Assembly (NCBI RefSeq): GCF_001640025.1
Contig: NC_031672.1
Location: 1,488,001 to 1,552,000 of the forward strand
DNA: 64,000 bases
Direction of reading: 5' to 3'
Origin: Sugiyamaella lignohabitans
Lineage: Eukaryota; Ascomycota; Dipodascomycetes; Dipodascales; Trichomonascaceae
Position numbers and translations under genes: made by a program. How positions within the stretch are numbered: position 1 is the stretch's first letter; each line of letters begins with the position of its first letter. Shown here piece after piece: positions 22,799 through 33,829 of this stretch. A model generated the notes under the pieces. It was not told the DNA's origin and did no database searches. It saw nothing but the letters and a program-made list of their open reading frames with translations.

Positions 22799-23644
22799 CT
22801 AGTGTCTAATCTGGCGGTAGAGAGCGCCGATGAGGGTGCCGAGGGCGGTGCCGAAGTAGGCTCCGGCCACGATGGTGACGGGCCAGCGTTGCCAGGGTCG
22901 GTCCCAGTCAAGAGGAATGGGGACAGCGCCGAGCCACGCTCCGAGCCACGTGCCGACGGATGCTCCATAGACGCCATTCAGTGGTAGTTTGACCGAGACA
23001 ATGTCTTTCCAGATCTTGGAGTCCAGTTTATATACAAACACGAGCGGTTGCACTGACAGGATCGAGATGTGAACGGCACACAGAAACGTCTCGGGAATGT
23101 GTGAAGTGACAGGAGCTCCGAACAGAATCAGGAGTCCGAATACCAGAACTGACATCGCCAGACTGAGAATAGTCGCCAAAATGGCCGTCTGTAATTTGTT
23201 AGTAAAAATAATTGATTCCAGTTGTGAAAGTAGAGCACTTACAGAGATTCTACTGGAGATTCCAGAATCAGTCTTGGGTTGTTTGGATTTGGTCGAAGTT
23301 GAGTGGAGTCCAGACTGGTCGTCGAGTCCTGCTGCACAGTAAACAATTTGAATGAGCACCAGAGCCAGAGTAGTCTCAGTCAGAGTTCGTACTGGATCGG
23401 TCACTAGAGTTCCCTGGGTCAAAGTGTACCAGAAATATGCTAATAAAGTGACGGCATAGGTCACGGATGCTGCTAACGAAGCAGCTGAAGACTTGCCATT
23501 GCTGCTGCTGCTACCGGAAGACCCGGATTTCCCTAAAACTGCTGGTTTTCCAGGAACTGGCGAGCTCTGACGGCCATTACCAGCCGGCGACCCTGATCCA
23601 CTGCTGCCACTGACAACAGCGCCATTGGTCTTTGATTTAGGCAT
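22799..23644 (-). CDS. GPI11: GPI-anchor ethanolamine-phosphate transferase subunit Gpi11/PIG-F
   Basis: ER membrane protein that works with Gpi7 or Gpi13 to add ethanolamine phosphate to GPI precursors. The C-terminal hallmark of PIG-F is clear (VYGASVGTWLGAWLGA, then PIPLDWDRPWQRWPVT). There are several hydrophobic segments, and the N-terminal 60 residues are Ser/Gly-rich. The start is ATG 23644 (MPKSKTN); a GTG nine codons upstream is not a likely yeast start. The reading frame is open throughout (281 residues), but it contains a complete 54-nt intron-like unit at 23189-23242 with GTAAGT, TACTAAC and ACAG. If spliced, the product has 263 residues and lacks VSALLSQLESIIFTNKLQ. Convergent with RAD4. 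Confidence 0.9.
   Translation of the reverse strand: MPKSKTNGAVVSGSSGSGSPAGNGRQSSPVPGKPAVLGKSGSSGSSSSNGKSSAASLAASVTYAVTLLAYFWYTLTQGTLVTDPVRTLTETTLALVLIQIVYCAAGLDDQSGLHSTSTKSKQPKTDSGISSRISVSALLSQLESIIFTNKLQTAILATILSLAMSVLVFGLLILFGAPVTSHIPETFLCAVHISILSVQPLVFVYKLDSKIWKDIVSVKLPLNGVYGASVGTWLGAWLGAVPIPLDWDRPWQRWPVTIVAGAYFGTALGTLIGALYRQIRH
23189..23242 (-). other. Stopless 54-nt intron candidate in GPI11
   Basis: On the minus strand: donor GTAAGT (23242-23237), perfect branch site TACTAAC (23204-23198), acceptor ACAG ending at 23189. The length is a multiple of three and there is no in-frame stop, so spliced and retained forms are both translatable. Confidence 0.7.
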
Positions 23645-23928
23645 TTCTGCGGTCTGTTCGATTCCTAGCACCTGAATTCCAAGTCCACCGGTGCTTCTGT
23701 TCTCAGATCAAACGTCAATTGCAATTCTGGACCCTGGAAAATCCCCTGATTGGTCCCTAAATTCTTCCGACCACTTGCATATATCGATGCTCTTCTCCAG
23801 ACCCTCTCTCTTCGTGTGAAATATGCACATGGCCCTCATCCCTGTATCCGCCTCCACACCTAGCCCGGGGCCTTGCTCCGGGTCAAGTTTCTCCTCGGAG
23901 TATGCTTGTATCCGCGCGGGCGGGGGTC

Positions 23929-24066
23929 TGCCTCCGGCGGCTGGGGCTCCGCCCCAGACCCCGTGGCTCCTCTCGCTTCGCTCGAGTCGGTTCCTCCACG
24001 GTCCCAGCCGCTCCGCGAAGCGGAGCACAACTAGGGTCTGGGGCGGAGCCCCAGCCGCCGGAGGCA
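23929..24066. repeat. GC double-hairpin element between GPI11 and CFT1 promoters
   Basis: Flanked by GGGGGTC and GACC, followed directly by a run of 16 C. It lies between the divergent starts of GPI11 and CFT1. Confidence 0.93.
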
Positions 24067-24068
24067 GA

Positions 24069-24084
24069 CCCCCCCCCCCCCCCC
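24069..24084. repeat. Homopolymer C run abutting a GC element
   Basis: Sixteen consecutive C, two bases beyond the right end of the element at 23929-24066. Confidence 0.95.
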
Positions 24085-24276
24085 GAGCGAGAGGTGCGGC
24101 TGCATGTTGATATTTAGCGATATGCAGAGATGCTGGAAAGTTGGATTCACTGGTTTTGGTCGATTGGTTTTTCCGTTTGTTTTTTGTGAATTGGTTCGAT
24201 TGCTGGTTGCTAGTGTGTGGTTGTTTGTTTGTTTGTTTGGAAGTGGCTTGTTGTGTTTTTGTGGTAGTTAGGCTCG

Positions 24277-27200
24277 ATGCACGTATATAAACAGCTGGTT
24301 CCTCCGTCGGTTGTCAGCCATGTGGTTTCAGGATCTTTCACTGGCGGTGGTAGAAATGAGTTGCTCGTTGTAAGAGGCAATAGTTTGTTGCAATTATATA
24401 AGACGAGTGTTGTTTCGACGAGTGACGATGGTAGTTCTTGTATATCTGCTACGATTGATGCTAATGGTGTGGGTATTAAAGAGAATGGCAATGGCACTGA
24501 TTCACGTATGAACGAGGATGAAGATCCTGAATCGGCTGCTGAAGAGAATATGCTGACTGGTCCTGATTCGTTTGTGACCGAGGTGGCTACTCTTCAGCCG
24601 GAGGGTGAGTCTGATAAATTAGAAAACAAGTCGAAACTGGTTTTGGTAGAAGAATGGCCTTTAGACGGATTCGTCACTGATATTAATAAAGTACGGACTG
24701 TGGCATCTTCAGAATGTGATGCTGTGGTAATCAGTTTTAGGTATGCCAAGATGGTTATTTTACAATGGGATAGTCTGTTACATACTCTCACTCCCATTAG
24801 TGTTCACTTTTACGAAAAGCAGCTGCCTTTTGGTACTGCTCCAGGCCAGAGAAGCGGTGGTGATCGGGCTGAAAATGAACAGAATCAAAAAGGACCCGCT
24901 GGGTTGAGACCCGGATTTACTTCACAATCATCTCGTGCTGCTAGTGCGATTATGGATTCTGCTAGTTCTGTACTTCCTGAACACCAGGCTTACCATTTTG
25001 TGGACCCTAATTTCCCATCGACGTTTATTGTCGACCCGTTTTCGTCATGTCTATGTTTATTATATCAAAAAGATCAAATGGCTTTTCTGCCGTTTACAAA
25101 AGAAGAAGATTTAGACGATTTTAGAAGTGCTAATGGAATCAATGGGAAACACACTGGATCAGATGGAGCAGTGATTCCTGGTGCTGCAGTTCCTGGAACC
25201 ACGGCCAATGGCCGCCTTTTAACGGCTGCTCAGTCGTCTTCTTCTGACTTTCCACCTATTTATTTCCCCAGTTTCCTGGTACATGCTTCGAGATTGGACG
25301 AAAAAATCGCCAATATCATTGACATTGCATTTCTTTATGAATATAGAGAGCCTACTATGGCTATTATCTACGAGCCAGTTGAAACGTGGGCTCCTACTGC
25401 TCCTTTGCACAAGGACACTGTACAGTACTTGGTATTATCTCTAGATCTTCAGAACAGATCTTCTACTGCTATTATTTCGATTGATAGTTTGCCATATGAT
25501 ATCGATCAGGTTATTCCCTTACCGGCTCCTGTTGGAGGATCGCTTCTGGTCGGTGCTAACCACTTGATTCATATCGACTCATCTGGCAAAGTGACTGGTC
25601 TTGCTGTGAATCAATTTTCTAAACTTGTCACGAAGATGAGTCAGGCCTTTTTCGATCAGTCAGCTGAGCTTCAAGATTTGACTTTAGAAGGATGCACTGT
25701 TATCGCCCTTGAGACGTCAACTGATGTTTTAGTGGTGTTACAGAGTGGTGCAAAGTATTCACTCAAGTTTTTCCTTGAGAGCAGAAAGGTGCAGGCTTTG
25801 AGATTGAGGCCAGTAGTGAGTGATGAGCCTGGCGTGGAGACTGCCGGCATCACTCCAACTGCTGGTACATCGTATGATAAAAATCACATTTTCATTGCCA
25901 GTGCTACTGGTGACTCGACCTTGCTTACCTGGAAACACACTGAGAAGGACGAGGCATATGAGGATGCTGTAGTTGCTACTACTGTTAGTATGAGTGGAAC
26001 TTCTGGATCCACTGACAAGAAATCTACACACTCTACCACCACTGCAGTTCCAGCATCGAATAATGTAACTGCATCGGTGGCTGTTGAGGATGATATCGAC
26101 GATGACGACCTCTATGCTGAAGATAATGAAGATGAAAAAGAAGAGGGTGGTGACAGCGAACAGAAGGCTCAAGCGCCTGCTGCTGAGTCGACTGACAAAC
26201 CAGCTACAAAAGACGATGTTGATGAGGAAATGTATGACGATGAATACGATGATATTTACGGTGGTGGAGCCAGTCAGGCCACGAAACACAAGAAAGCAGT
26301 TCAGATTTCTTCGTCAGCTCGTGCCAGTAGTAGTGCGCCCATTCATCTCTCCATTGATGATACTCTTCGAACATATGGACCAATAACTGAAATTGTCGTT
26401 GGTCAGCCAACTACTGACAAATACATCAAATACACAGAGCCTGCAGACTATCTATACGACCTCGTTGCAGCTACAGGATCTGGTCCTACTGGTGGATTAA
26501 GTGTATTCCAGAAGACCATTCGTCCTAAAATCGTTAGCGATCTGAATCTTAACAGTGGTGAGACGCCTCTTATTGGTGTTTGGGCCCTGGCACCTCGAAG
26601 CCGGGTGGTTGCTGAAGGTGTGGGAGTGACTGTGCTTGATAGTTACGTGCTGGCTACCACAAACGACGCATCTGTTCTGTATCGAATTGGTGAAGAGTTT
26701 GCCAATATCACAGACGATACAGAATTGGTACTTAGTCGAACAATCGGTGCCAGTGTCTTGTTAAATGGGCTTGTAGTTGTCCAAGTACGCGAGCAGGGGA
26801 TTTCAGCATATGACTCGACTTTTGCCCGTGTCGGCAGTTACAACATTGAGAGCTCACCAATTATTAAATGCTCCTTTTGTGATCCATATATCACACTTAT
26901 CACGGCGGAAGGTACAAATGTCTTGCAGTTGAACCAAAAAGACCAATCTGGCGCTGTCACATTTGAACAGGTGGAACTTCATTCCGAGCTTTTCTCGTCG
27001 AGTCTGAAATCGGGATATGTAGGCACTTCGTCGTTAACAGGGATCAAATTCCAGACTAACTCGGGACCGACAAGAAAGAAGCGCAAGCGCGACAGTGAAT
27101 CGGTTTCGGGCAAAGACACAGGAAGTTCAACCTCACGGCATCTGGCTGTGTTCGTTGACAATAGTGATGCTGTTATTGTAAGTAAAATCACTTAAGGCTT

Positions 27201-29081
27201 CTCTTGAGAATTGGTTTGATATACAAAGAAACTGGTACTAACTTTATATAGATTTCCAAATTAGATGGACAGGGTGGATATTCGCGTTATACAGAATTTT
27301 CACAACTCGCCAACTATATTCAGGCTACTGTTCCAGGAGATGACGAGTCGACCAATTCAACATCGCCATCTGAGAAAGTATCTATTCAGCAGGCAGCTAT
27401 TGCCAGCTTGGGAGACTTATTAGTAGAACGAGAAGATTATCTCGTTATACTCACGACAAGTGGTGAGCTGGTGGTGTATAAAGCATTGCTAGATGGAGAC
27501 AACCTAAATTTCATGAAAGTCGAGGCTCTTTCGGCACCATTAGTAGCTGAAGACGTGGTGGATGTGACGCTTGAGGTAGTCGGCAATTTCGGTAATAGAG
27601 GACTTTCTGCCATTGTTGTTACAGGAGACAGTCCACAAGTGATTCTGAAAGGATCTCATAACCCTGTGCGTATACATCCATTCATTGGAACGCCATGCTG
27701 GGGATTCACTTTATTTAACACCGAATCTGTGGAAAATGGATTTGCTTACGTGGATGACCAGAGCATTCTACGTATTGCGACCCTGTCAGATACCATTGAT
27801 TATGAAAATGCATGGCCTGTTCAACGAGTTCTTCTTGGTCAAAGTGTGACTAATCTGTGTTACCACTCAACAGCTCAAGTTTACGTAGTATCCACTTGTA
27901 AACCCATTCCATACAATGCACTAGATGCCGACGATGTACCACTCCAAGGTCTAGTTGAGGGCTTCCCTGCTGCAAAATCATTCCAAAGCAGTGTTAAAAT
28001 GGTGTCACCACTGACATGGACTGTGATTGACGAGTTTGATCTGGCAGAAAACGAGGTGATCCTGGCTATGAAAGCTGTTAAATTAGAAGTTTCTGAGAGA
28101 CAAAAACTGAGTAAAGAGTATATTGCATTTGGAACTTCATTTTTGAGAGGAGAGGATCTTGCTGCCAAGGGTGTATTTTATGTTTATGATTGTATCGACG
28201 TTGTTCCAGAACCAGGTCGACCCGAGACAAATCACAAATTGAAAGAAGTTGGCAACGAAGCCACAAAAGGAGCCGTGACGGCTGTGTGTGAAGTGAATGG
28301 ACATCTGTTGGTATCACAAGGACAGAAAGTGGTGGTCCGAAACATCCAAGAAGACAAGTCTATTATTCCAGTAGCATTCATGGATCTGGGAATCTACGTT
28401 TCTTCCGTAGCCAAGGTGAAAAACCTGCTTCTGTTGACGGATGCGATGCGAAACACCATCATCGCCGGCTTTGGACAAGAACCATATCGTATGTCGACCA
28501 TCAGTAAAGACTTCCGCCAGCTGGAAGCCACCAGCTCGGAGTTTATCTACAGCAATGGTTCACTATACGCGATTGTCGCTGACCGGGACAGAAGACTGCA
28601 CCTGTTGCAATACGATCCCGACGACCCCAGCTCGCTCTCTGGCCAAAAACTGATTCGACGGTCCGAGTTCTTCACCGGCAAGCACTTCTCGTCCATGGTA
28701 TCAGCACCTATCAACGACGTTCGCAAAGACGTGACATTAGTGCCACTCTGTGCTGCTGACGACGGAACAATCGCGACAGTTCTGCCGTTATCTGAAGCGT
28801 CGTACCGAGCTCTGTACGTGATCCAGCAGCAAATCATCGACAAAGACGACCATACGGCCTGTCTGAACCCGCGAATGCACCGAGCTCACGGCAGCGAGCT
28901 GGTCACCAACCTCCAAATGACCTCCTCCGGCCGCTCGCTCCTCGACTACGACGTCATCAGCCGCTATATCAAACTCCCCCTCGACCGCCGCCAACAGTAC
29001 GCGCGAAAAGTCGGCCGCAACGGCACCCTCGAGGTCGTGACCAACGTCACCGTCATCGAAAACTGTTTAAACTATATTTAA
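24277..29081 (+). CDS. CFT1: Cleavage and polyadenylation factor subunit Cft1/CPSF160 (two exons)
   Basis: Large scaffold of the mRNA 3'-end processing complex, which binds the poly(A) signal and pre-mRNA in the nucleus. Exon 1 is 24277-27177. A 74-nt intron follows at 27178-27251 (donor GTAAGT, branch TACTAAC at 27236-27242, acceptor ATAG). Exon 2 is 27252-29081. The splice joins ...DNSDAVI to ISKLDGQGGYSRY in frame. The product is 1,576 residues, longer than S. cerevisiae Cft1 (1,357), partly from acidic low-complexity linkers (near residues 605-660). The N-terminus MHVYKQLVPPSVVSH matches the family start. The C-terminal CPSF-A region includes HGSELVTNLQMTSSGRSLLDYDVI. The intron has no GC element. 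Convergent with MKT1. Confidence 0.92.
27178..27251 (+). other. CFT1 intron, ordinary short type
   Basis: 74 nt with GTAAGT, TACTAAC and ATAG, 9 nt from branch-site end to acceptor. It contains an in-frame TAA, so retention truncates the protein. Confidence 0.9.
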
Positions 29082-29109
29082 CTTGTTAATGTTTGTATTC
29101 TCGTGAACC

Positions 29110-29247
29110 TGCCTCTGGCGGCTGGGGCTCCGCCCCAGACCCCGTGGCTCCTCTCGCTCCGCTCGAGTCGTTCCGTCGACGGTCCTAGCCATCTCCTGCG
29201 AAGCAGGAGCAACGGGGTCTGGGGCGGAGCCCCAGCCGCCGGAGGCA
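29110..29247. repeat. GC double-hairpin element shared by the convergent CFT1 and MKT1 3' ends
   Basis: Begins 28 bp after the CFT1 stop and ends 46 bp before the MKT1 stop. The left end is TGCCTCTGGCGG, with the GGA loop variant in the left tail. Confidence 0.92.
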
Positions 29248-29293
29248 CTGGTGCAGGTTGTAGTGGTTTTTATTCGTTATAGGACCCCAGCGG

Positions 29294-31757
29294 TTAGAAC
29301 CGGTTGGCGGAGAGCCATTTGTCGGCGGCATCGAACGGGTCGTAGTCTTTGTCTTTGACGAGATCGGTGTTTTTGGCTTCGGTGGCCACTTTGAAGAGCG
29401 CGTCCCACAGTTCGAAGGCGCTGTGGACGTCGGTGGCCACGTCGACGGCCTGTTTGAACATGGGTTTGAGCGAGCTTTTGGCGCTGTTCACATCACCACC
29501 GTTCGATAGAACTTCTTCGAGATACGATTGGGTTGCAATGGCGGTTCCGACGTTGGGAATGTTGGTGAACGGTAATTGTTTGACGAGATCGGTCCATTGC
29601 TGGTCAGTACGGTTGATTCGCTCGGCTTGGCCGTTGGTGAAAATTGCGGTGATGATCGATTCAAACAGTAATCGGTAATCTTGGGTTTGTTTCGAGATGA
29701 GTGATTGGTAAGAAAGTAGAGTTCGACTCAGTGGTCCCGTGTACCCGATGGGATTGTGTTTGAGGTTGATATGAGCAGCCACTCGTGAAATCAATAGCAC
29801 ATCGCCGTTAATAGTCGATGCCGCGGCATTACGTGCAGTGGGTGTAAACGGTTTCGAGTTGAGGAACCCGTTTTTGAACAGAGTGGTAGCGATAATGAGC
29901 GGTTCTAAAAGCGCAGGGTTGATATCTGAAAACCCTTTTGCAAGTGCTTTACCCCAACTGGTCAGTTTCTGGTCGGCAGAAATAAACCCTGCTGTTTGCA
30001 ATGTCGCCAGAATAGACACACTCAAAATCTCGGAATCCTTCGTTAGCGGTACAAGTTGTTTAGAACCCGTGGCTGGGATGGTGATATCGGTGTTTTCCAG
30101 GTTTAAAAGAAGTTTCCAGGTTGGAGAGGATACAGAAGCAGCAGCAGAATCTAGCTTGTTCGCTTCAACAGCTCGAATCCATGGAGGAACTGTGGACGTA
30201 TAAAGAGGAGGATTGATTCTCTCGAATTTACTGTCTCGTGAAGAATCGTACCAGTACTTGGTTGTTATTGGTTTGAACTGGTAGTATCTATGCAAAGAGC
30301 CTATAAGCAGGTTGAATGCCTTGTTTTTGAGATCTTTTTGTTCTTTAGTGAGAAACTCCCGGTACTCTTTATTGTCTCCGCCATCTAAAGGAGCATACTC
30401 TAGTAGCGAGCCCGAAGTCACTGCATCAAGCAATTCAGGGCCAATCAGTCCCTTTGACAGATAGAAAAAGATCTCATCAGGTAGTCTCTGACCCACAAAT
30501 TCATGTGCATCATTAGGAACATTACCGATATTTTGATACGGCTCGACCTTTCCATCATCTTTGAGAACTGGTTGGAAATCCACACTGGCAAGTGCCTTTT
30601 GGAATCTCTCCAAATATGGAGTACTATCAACAGAAGCGGAATCAGGGGCTGAAGAAGTCACAAAAACCGGTCCGTAGATCGATCCATTAGCTTGAGTGAT
30701 CTCTTGAGCAGCTCGAAGAGCAGTGGTTCGAGGATTGGCTGCCACTATTTGCTCAATAGTAGTAAAGGCCACTCCTCCACTGAGAGAACAGCCGACGCCA
30801 ATTGCAGCTTCAACAAACTGGTCATGGGTCGAGAATCCCAGCTCGTTCATCACTGTCTTTTTAACAACATATTGGATAGTATCATCACTGGAGATATTGG
30901 TGATAACCTTTTCGATACTTTGATACAGGAATGCTTCACTAGTCCCATAAACCGCATCAACATATCGTTCTTGATACAAATAACCAATTTGAGCCGAGGC
31001 AGTGTAAGGAGCCTGAATAAACTTGACACCCAAACTGATTAAAATATTAATAAACTTTCTCAAACCAAAACCCGATAAATGCAAGTCAAACGGATCAATC
31101 TCGTCGAACAGCAAAACTGCCTGTTCTCCTTGACCCTTTTCGTACAAATTCCATGCATTAGTTCTCTGATCAGCTTGTTTCTTCTTTCCACTTAACGAAG
31201 GTCTTGTTTGAACCAGATCAAGTCCATTAAGAACGAACAATGGCTCAATCTTGTGTGAATCCAGCTGCTTGACGAACTTCGAAACTCTCTCCTCCAACGA
31301 CGAAGGGAACCCTCCCACAGCATGAACGAGCGGTTCGCGAACTCCCTGACCACCAGCCAACGACGAATCCTCCTTATTTTTCGCACCGAGAACCTGCGAC
31401 ACAAAATACTCGCCATCCACGGCCAGAGTTGCGCCCTCCAACGCAGCCAGCGCCAAACTCTTCACCAGTCGCTGCTCCGTCACAAACGCATCAAACGAGT
31501 TGACTTCACCTCCAGTTAGCACTGATTCACCGGTTGTCTGAACTCCTCGGCCAATTGACCTGCCTCCGGCGGCTGGGGCTCCGCCCCAGACCCTGGTTGC
31601 TCCTCTCGCTTCGCTCGAGTCGGGCGTCGGGTGAGACCCCGTGGGGGGTGCCGAACGGCTGTTTTCGCCGACTGGGTCCGATATTAGGATTGAGAATCTC
31701 TTGGGATTGCTGCCAGAAGACAGAAAACCCATTCACCTGCTACTTACTTCCTGCCAT
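29294..31757 (-). CDS. MKT1: Post-transcriptional regulator Mkt1 (two exons)
   Basis: XPG/FEN-fold protein that works with Pbp1 in post-transcriptional control (HO mRNA and mitochondrial function in S. cerevisiae). On the minus strand exon 1 is only 10 nt (31757-31748, ATGGCAGGAA), followed by donor GTAAGT. The branch site TGCTAAC is at 31521-31515. The acceptor is at 31504 (exon 2 from 31503) or 31510. The product then starts MAGINSFDAFVTEQRLV (or MAGSEVNSF...), which matches the Mkt1 N-terminal pattern. It continues with AVGGFPSSLEERV and PLFVLNGLDL, typical of the family. Total about 740 residues. A longer unspliced frame starting near 31732 is misleading: its first 60 residues come from the intronic GC arm. 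Convergent with CFT1. Confidence 0.88.
31504..31747 (-). other. MKT1 intron carrying a single GC arm
   Basis: 244 nt between GTAAGT (31747) and acceptor AG at 31504, with branch site TGCTAAC 11 nt upstream of the acceptor. An alternative AG lies six bases earlier at 31510. The single arm 31561-31622 lies in the 3' half. Confidence 0.8.
31561..31622 (+). repeat. Single GC arm inside the MKT1 intron
   Basis: Left-type on the + strand, hence reversed relative to MKT1. Standard GCGAAGC tail. Confidence 0.9.
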
Positions 31758-31932
31758 GTCTAGAACTACTCTACTGTAACAATTGCACGGGTCGAGTCTA
31801 CGGGCATCGATCTCACATGCCAACTTCACCATTCAGTCAGGACCTTTATCCAAATATTCTTATACGCGATATCGGGCCAAGAACCCCCTCCTCGATCACG
31901 TGACTCCAGGGTCCAAACGCAGGGCCCACAGC

Positions 31933-31994
31933 CGACTCGAGCGGAGCGAGAGGAGCTACCAGGGTCTGGGGCGGAGCCCCAGCCGCCGGAGGCA
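31933..31994 (-). repeat. Single right-type GC arm downstream of the 2-oxoglutarate oxygenase gene
   Basis: Ends 42 bp beyond the stop of the minus-strand oxygenase gene. It is in the sense orientation relative to that gene and has the GGA loop variant. Confidence 0.9.
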
Positions 31995-32036
31995 GAGGGG
32001 GGAAGGAAGGGGTCGTAAGTCGTTTATTGAGTAGAA

Positions 32037-33020
32037 TTATTTCTTCCAGCCGTAGGTAGCGGCGAGACGTTTGTCGAGATGCTGTTTGGCGGTGATGGTT
32101 TCTCTGTCGGATCTGTTGGCACCACGGGCCTCGATTTGGGCGACGATGGGGCTGGGGACGGGCTCAAGGAGGGCGTCGTTCTCGGGGTGACAGAAGTAGA
32201 CGATGGAGTATCTGTCGCGGCCGGCTTTTTGGGCTTCGGGCAGGAATCGGACTCTGTGGATGGACGATTTGAGGATTCCGGCGGTCCAGAAACTCAGCAG
32301 GTCAGCAACGTTGACAATAATAGGAGGAGCAGCTCCAGGTTTGCTCGAGGGAACAAACTTGACACGGGTCCATTCTTTAGTGACGGGAGAAAGCACTTCT
32401 AATCCGTCTTCACCCTCTTTCTGGAACAACAGAGTCAAAGATCCGTAGTCGGTATGAGCACCAGCACGAATCTGCTCTTCAGGAGAAGCAGAATTCTGGG
32501 CGTGGTAGTACAAGAATCGGAAAATACAGCCGGATTTCTCATTGGGTCTGTGACGGTCGGCAAACCAGTTGTCTCCGCCCTTATCAGCCTCAATCTTTAA
32601 TCCCTTGGCAAGAAGTTTCAATAAAGTCACACACAAAGCATGACATTTGGACTCCAAATACGTCAGTTCAGGAAGTTTGGACTCGAAAAATTTTGGCAGT
32701 TCGTGCTGAGGACGGCCGTGCAAAAACTGGCCAAAGTTGAATGCTTCCTTAGGATCACCTTTGGGCTGGTTCTCAGGATCCAACACCTCTAAATTGATAC
32801 GCGAGTAACCGTGATTCTCAGGTGTAATAGGTACCTCGGCCTTTTCCTCAACAGGCAGTTTGAAGTACTCTTTCGACAAATCAAAAGCCTGGTCAATGTC
32901 AGCTTGAGTGAACTCAGATCCTTCAATGAACACGAATCCAAGCGTCGAACAAGCATCCACAAGCTCCTGAGCGGCCTTGTTAGAGTCGGCCTGTGAAATA
33001 TCCACTACTGCGACAGACAT
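32037..33020 (-). CDS. 2-oxoglutarate/Fe(II)-dependent oxygenase, isopenicillin-N-synthase-like
   Basis: A non-heme iron oxygenase of 327 residues. The iron ligands are HxD at His189 and Asp191 (AGAHTDYGSLTLL) and His255 (SSIHRVRF). The 2-oxoglutarate-binding RxS is at Arg269 and Ser271 (RDRYSIVYF). The N-terminal DIOX_N-type region is present (TLGFVFIEG). The start is ATG 33020 (MSVAVVDISQ); a TTG four codons upstream is not a likely start. No targeting signal is seen. This family is common in fungi with mostly unknown substrates; it could act on a small metabolite or xenobiotic, which is inference. Degenerate TGATTTGATTTG repeats lie just upstream. No intron is seen. Confidence 0.88.
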   Translation of the reverse strand: MSVAVVDISQADSNKAAQELVDACSTLGFVFIEGSEFTQADIDQAFDLSKEYFKLPVEEKAEVPITPENHGYSRINLEVLDPENQPKGDPKEAFNFGQFLHGRPQHELPKFFESKLPELTYLESKCHALCVTLLKLLAKGLKIEADKGGDNWFADRHRPNEKSGCIFRFLYYHAQNSASPEEQIRAGAHTDYGSLTLLFQKEGEDGLEVLSPVTKEWTRVKFVPSSKPGAAPPIIVNVADLLSFWTAGILKSSIHRVRFLPEAQKAGRDRYSIVYFCHPENDALLEPVPSPIVAQIEARGANRSDRETITAKQHLDKRLAATYGWKK

Positions 33021-33496
33021 TTTGTTTTTCAATGAATAAAATGTAATAAATCAGATGTGATATGATTTGATCTGATTGATTTGATTTGAACAACGGAATT
33101 GAATAATAACGATTCACGATGGTCCAGATAGAGCAGAAAAAGCCAGGAATAAATATAGAAACAGAAATAAAACAGAGAAAAAAATTTTTAAAAAGCCAAG
33201 ACTCAAGACCGGAAAGAAAACCCGCTATTCTTATAGGAAAGAGCAACGGTTAATGCCCGCCAGTAAAAAAGCCCGTAAACAGTGCTTATATCCAGCTAAC
33301 TGCATATCTTAAACTCACGATGCAGCTTAATCGTGCATATGCAGTCAAAATCTTCACTGGTCCTGCATACCCACCGGCGTGCCGCGGCAGACCCCGGGCC
33401 TTTACGGTATCTCGACCCGTCGTAAACCTCAACTCGACCCCAAGGAGCGGGGGACTTATTTCTGAGCCAATTGGGGAGCTTGGGGTGCGGAGGGTG

Positions 33497-33550
33497 TGCC
33501 TACGGCGGCTGGGGCGCTGCCCCAGACCCCGTTGTGCTCGCTTCGCGAGC
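33497..33550 (+). repeat. Left-type GC arm, possibly paired with the arm at 33741
   Basis: Begins TGCCTACGGCGG and ends GCTCGCTTCGCGAGC. A diverged right-type arm lies about 190 bp further, so this may be one element with an expanded spacer. Confidence 0.85.
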
Positions 33551-33740
33551 GCGTGTGGTTGGGGGTGGTTTCTGTGGTCTTGGTGGGTTCGGTTTTGTGA
33601 TCTCCCGGTGTAAATAAAACGTTATTTGAAGTGATAGTTCTGGATCCAGACTCACGTGTTGCGAGCGGGCGGACCCGGGTCAGGACCCTGCGTCTCCAAC
33701 TGCAGCGCGCCAAAACTCTGGGCTGGGTACGATCCCAGGA

Positions 33741-33789
33741 ACGAGCGAAGCGAGCTACGGGTCCGGGCGGAGCCCGGCCGCCGGTGGCA
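33741..33789 (-). repeat. Diverged right-type GC arm
   Basis: Reads ACGAGCGAAGCGAGC, then CCGGGC-GGA-GCCCGG, then CCGCCGGTGGCA. Both sides of the stem differ from the consensus in a matched way. GTGCCACC follows and pairs with its end. Confidence 0.78.
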
Positions 33790-33796
33790 CCGTGCC

Positions 33797-33797
<1 letters not shown>

Positions 33798-33828
<31 letters not shown>
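33798..33828. repeat. Homopolymer run of 31 C
   Basis: Thirty-one consecutive C, directly after the diverged GC arm and its TGCCA extension. The exact length may be uncertain in any assembly. Confidence 0.9.
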
Positions 33829-33829
<1 letters not shown>

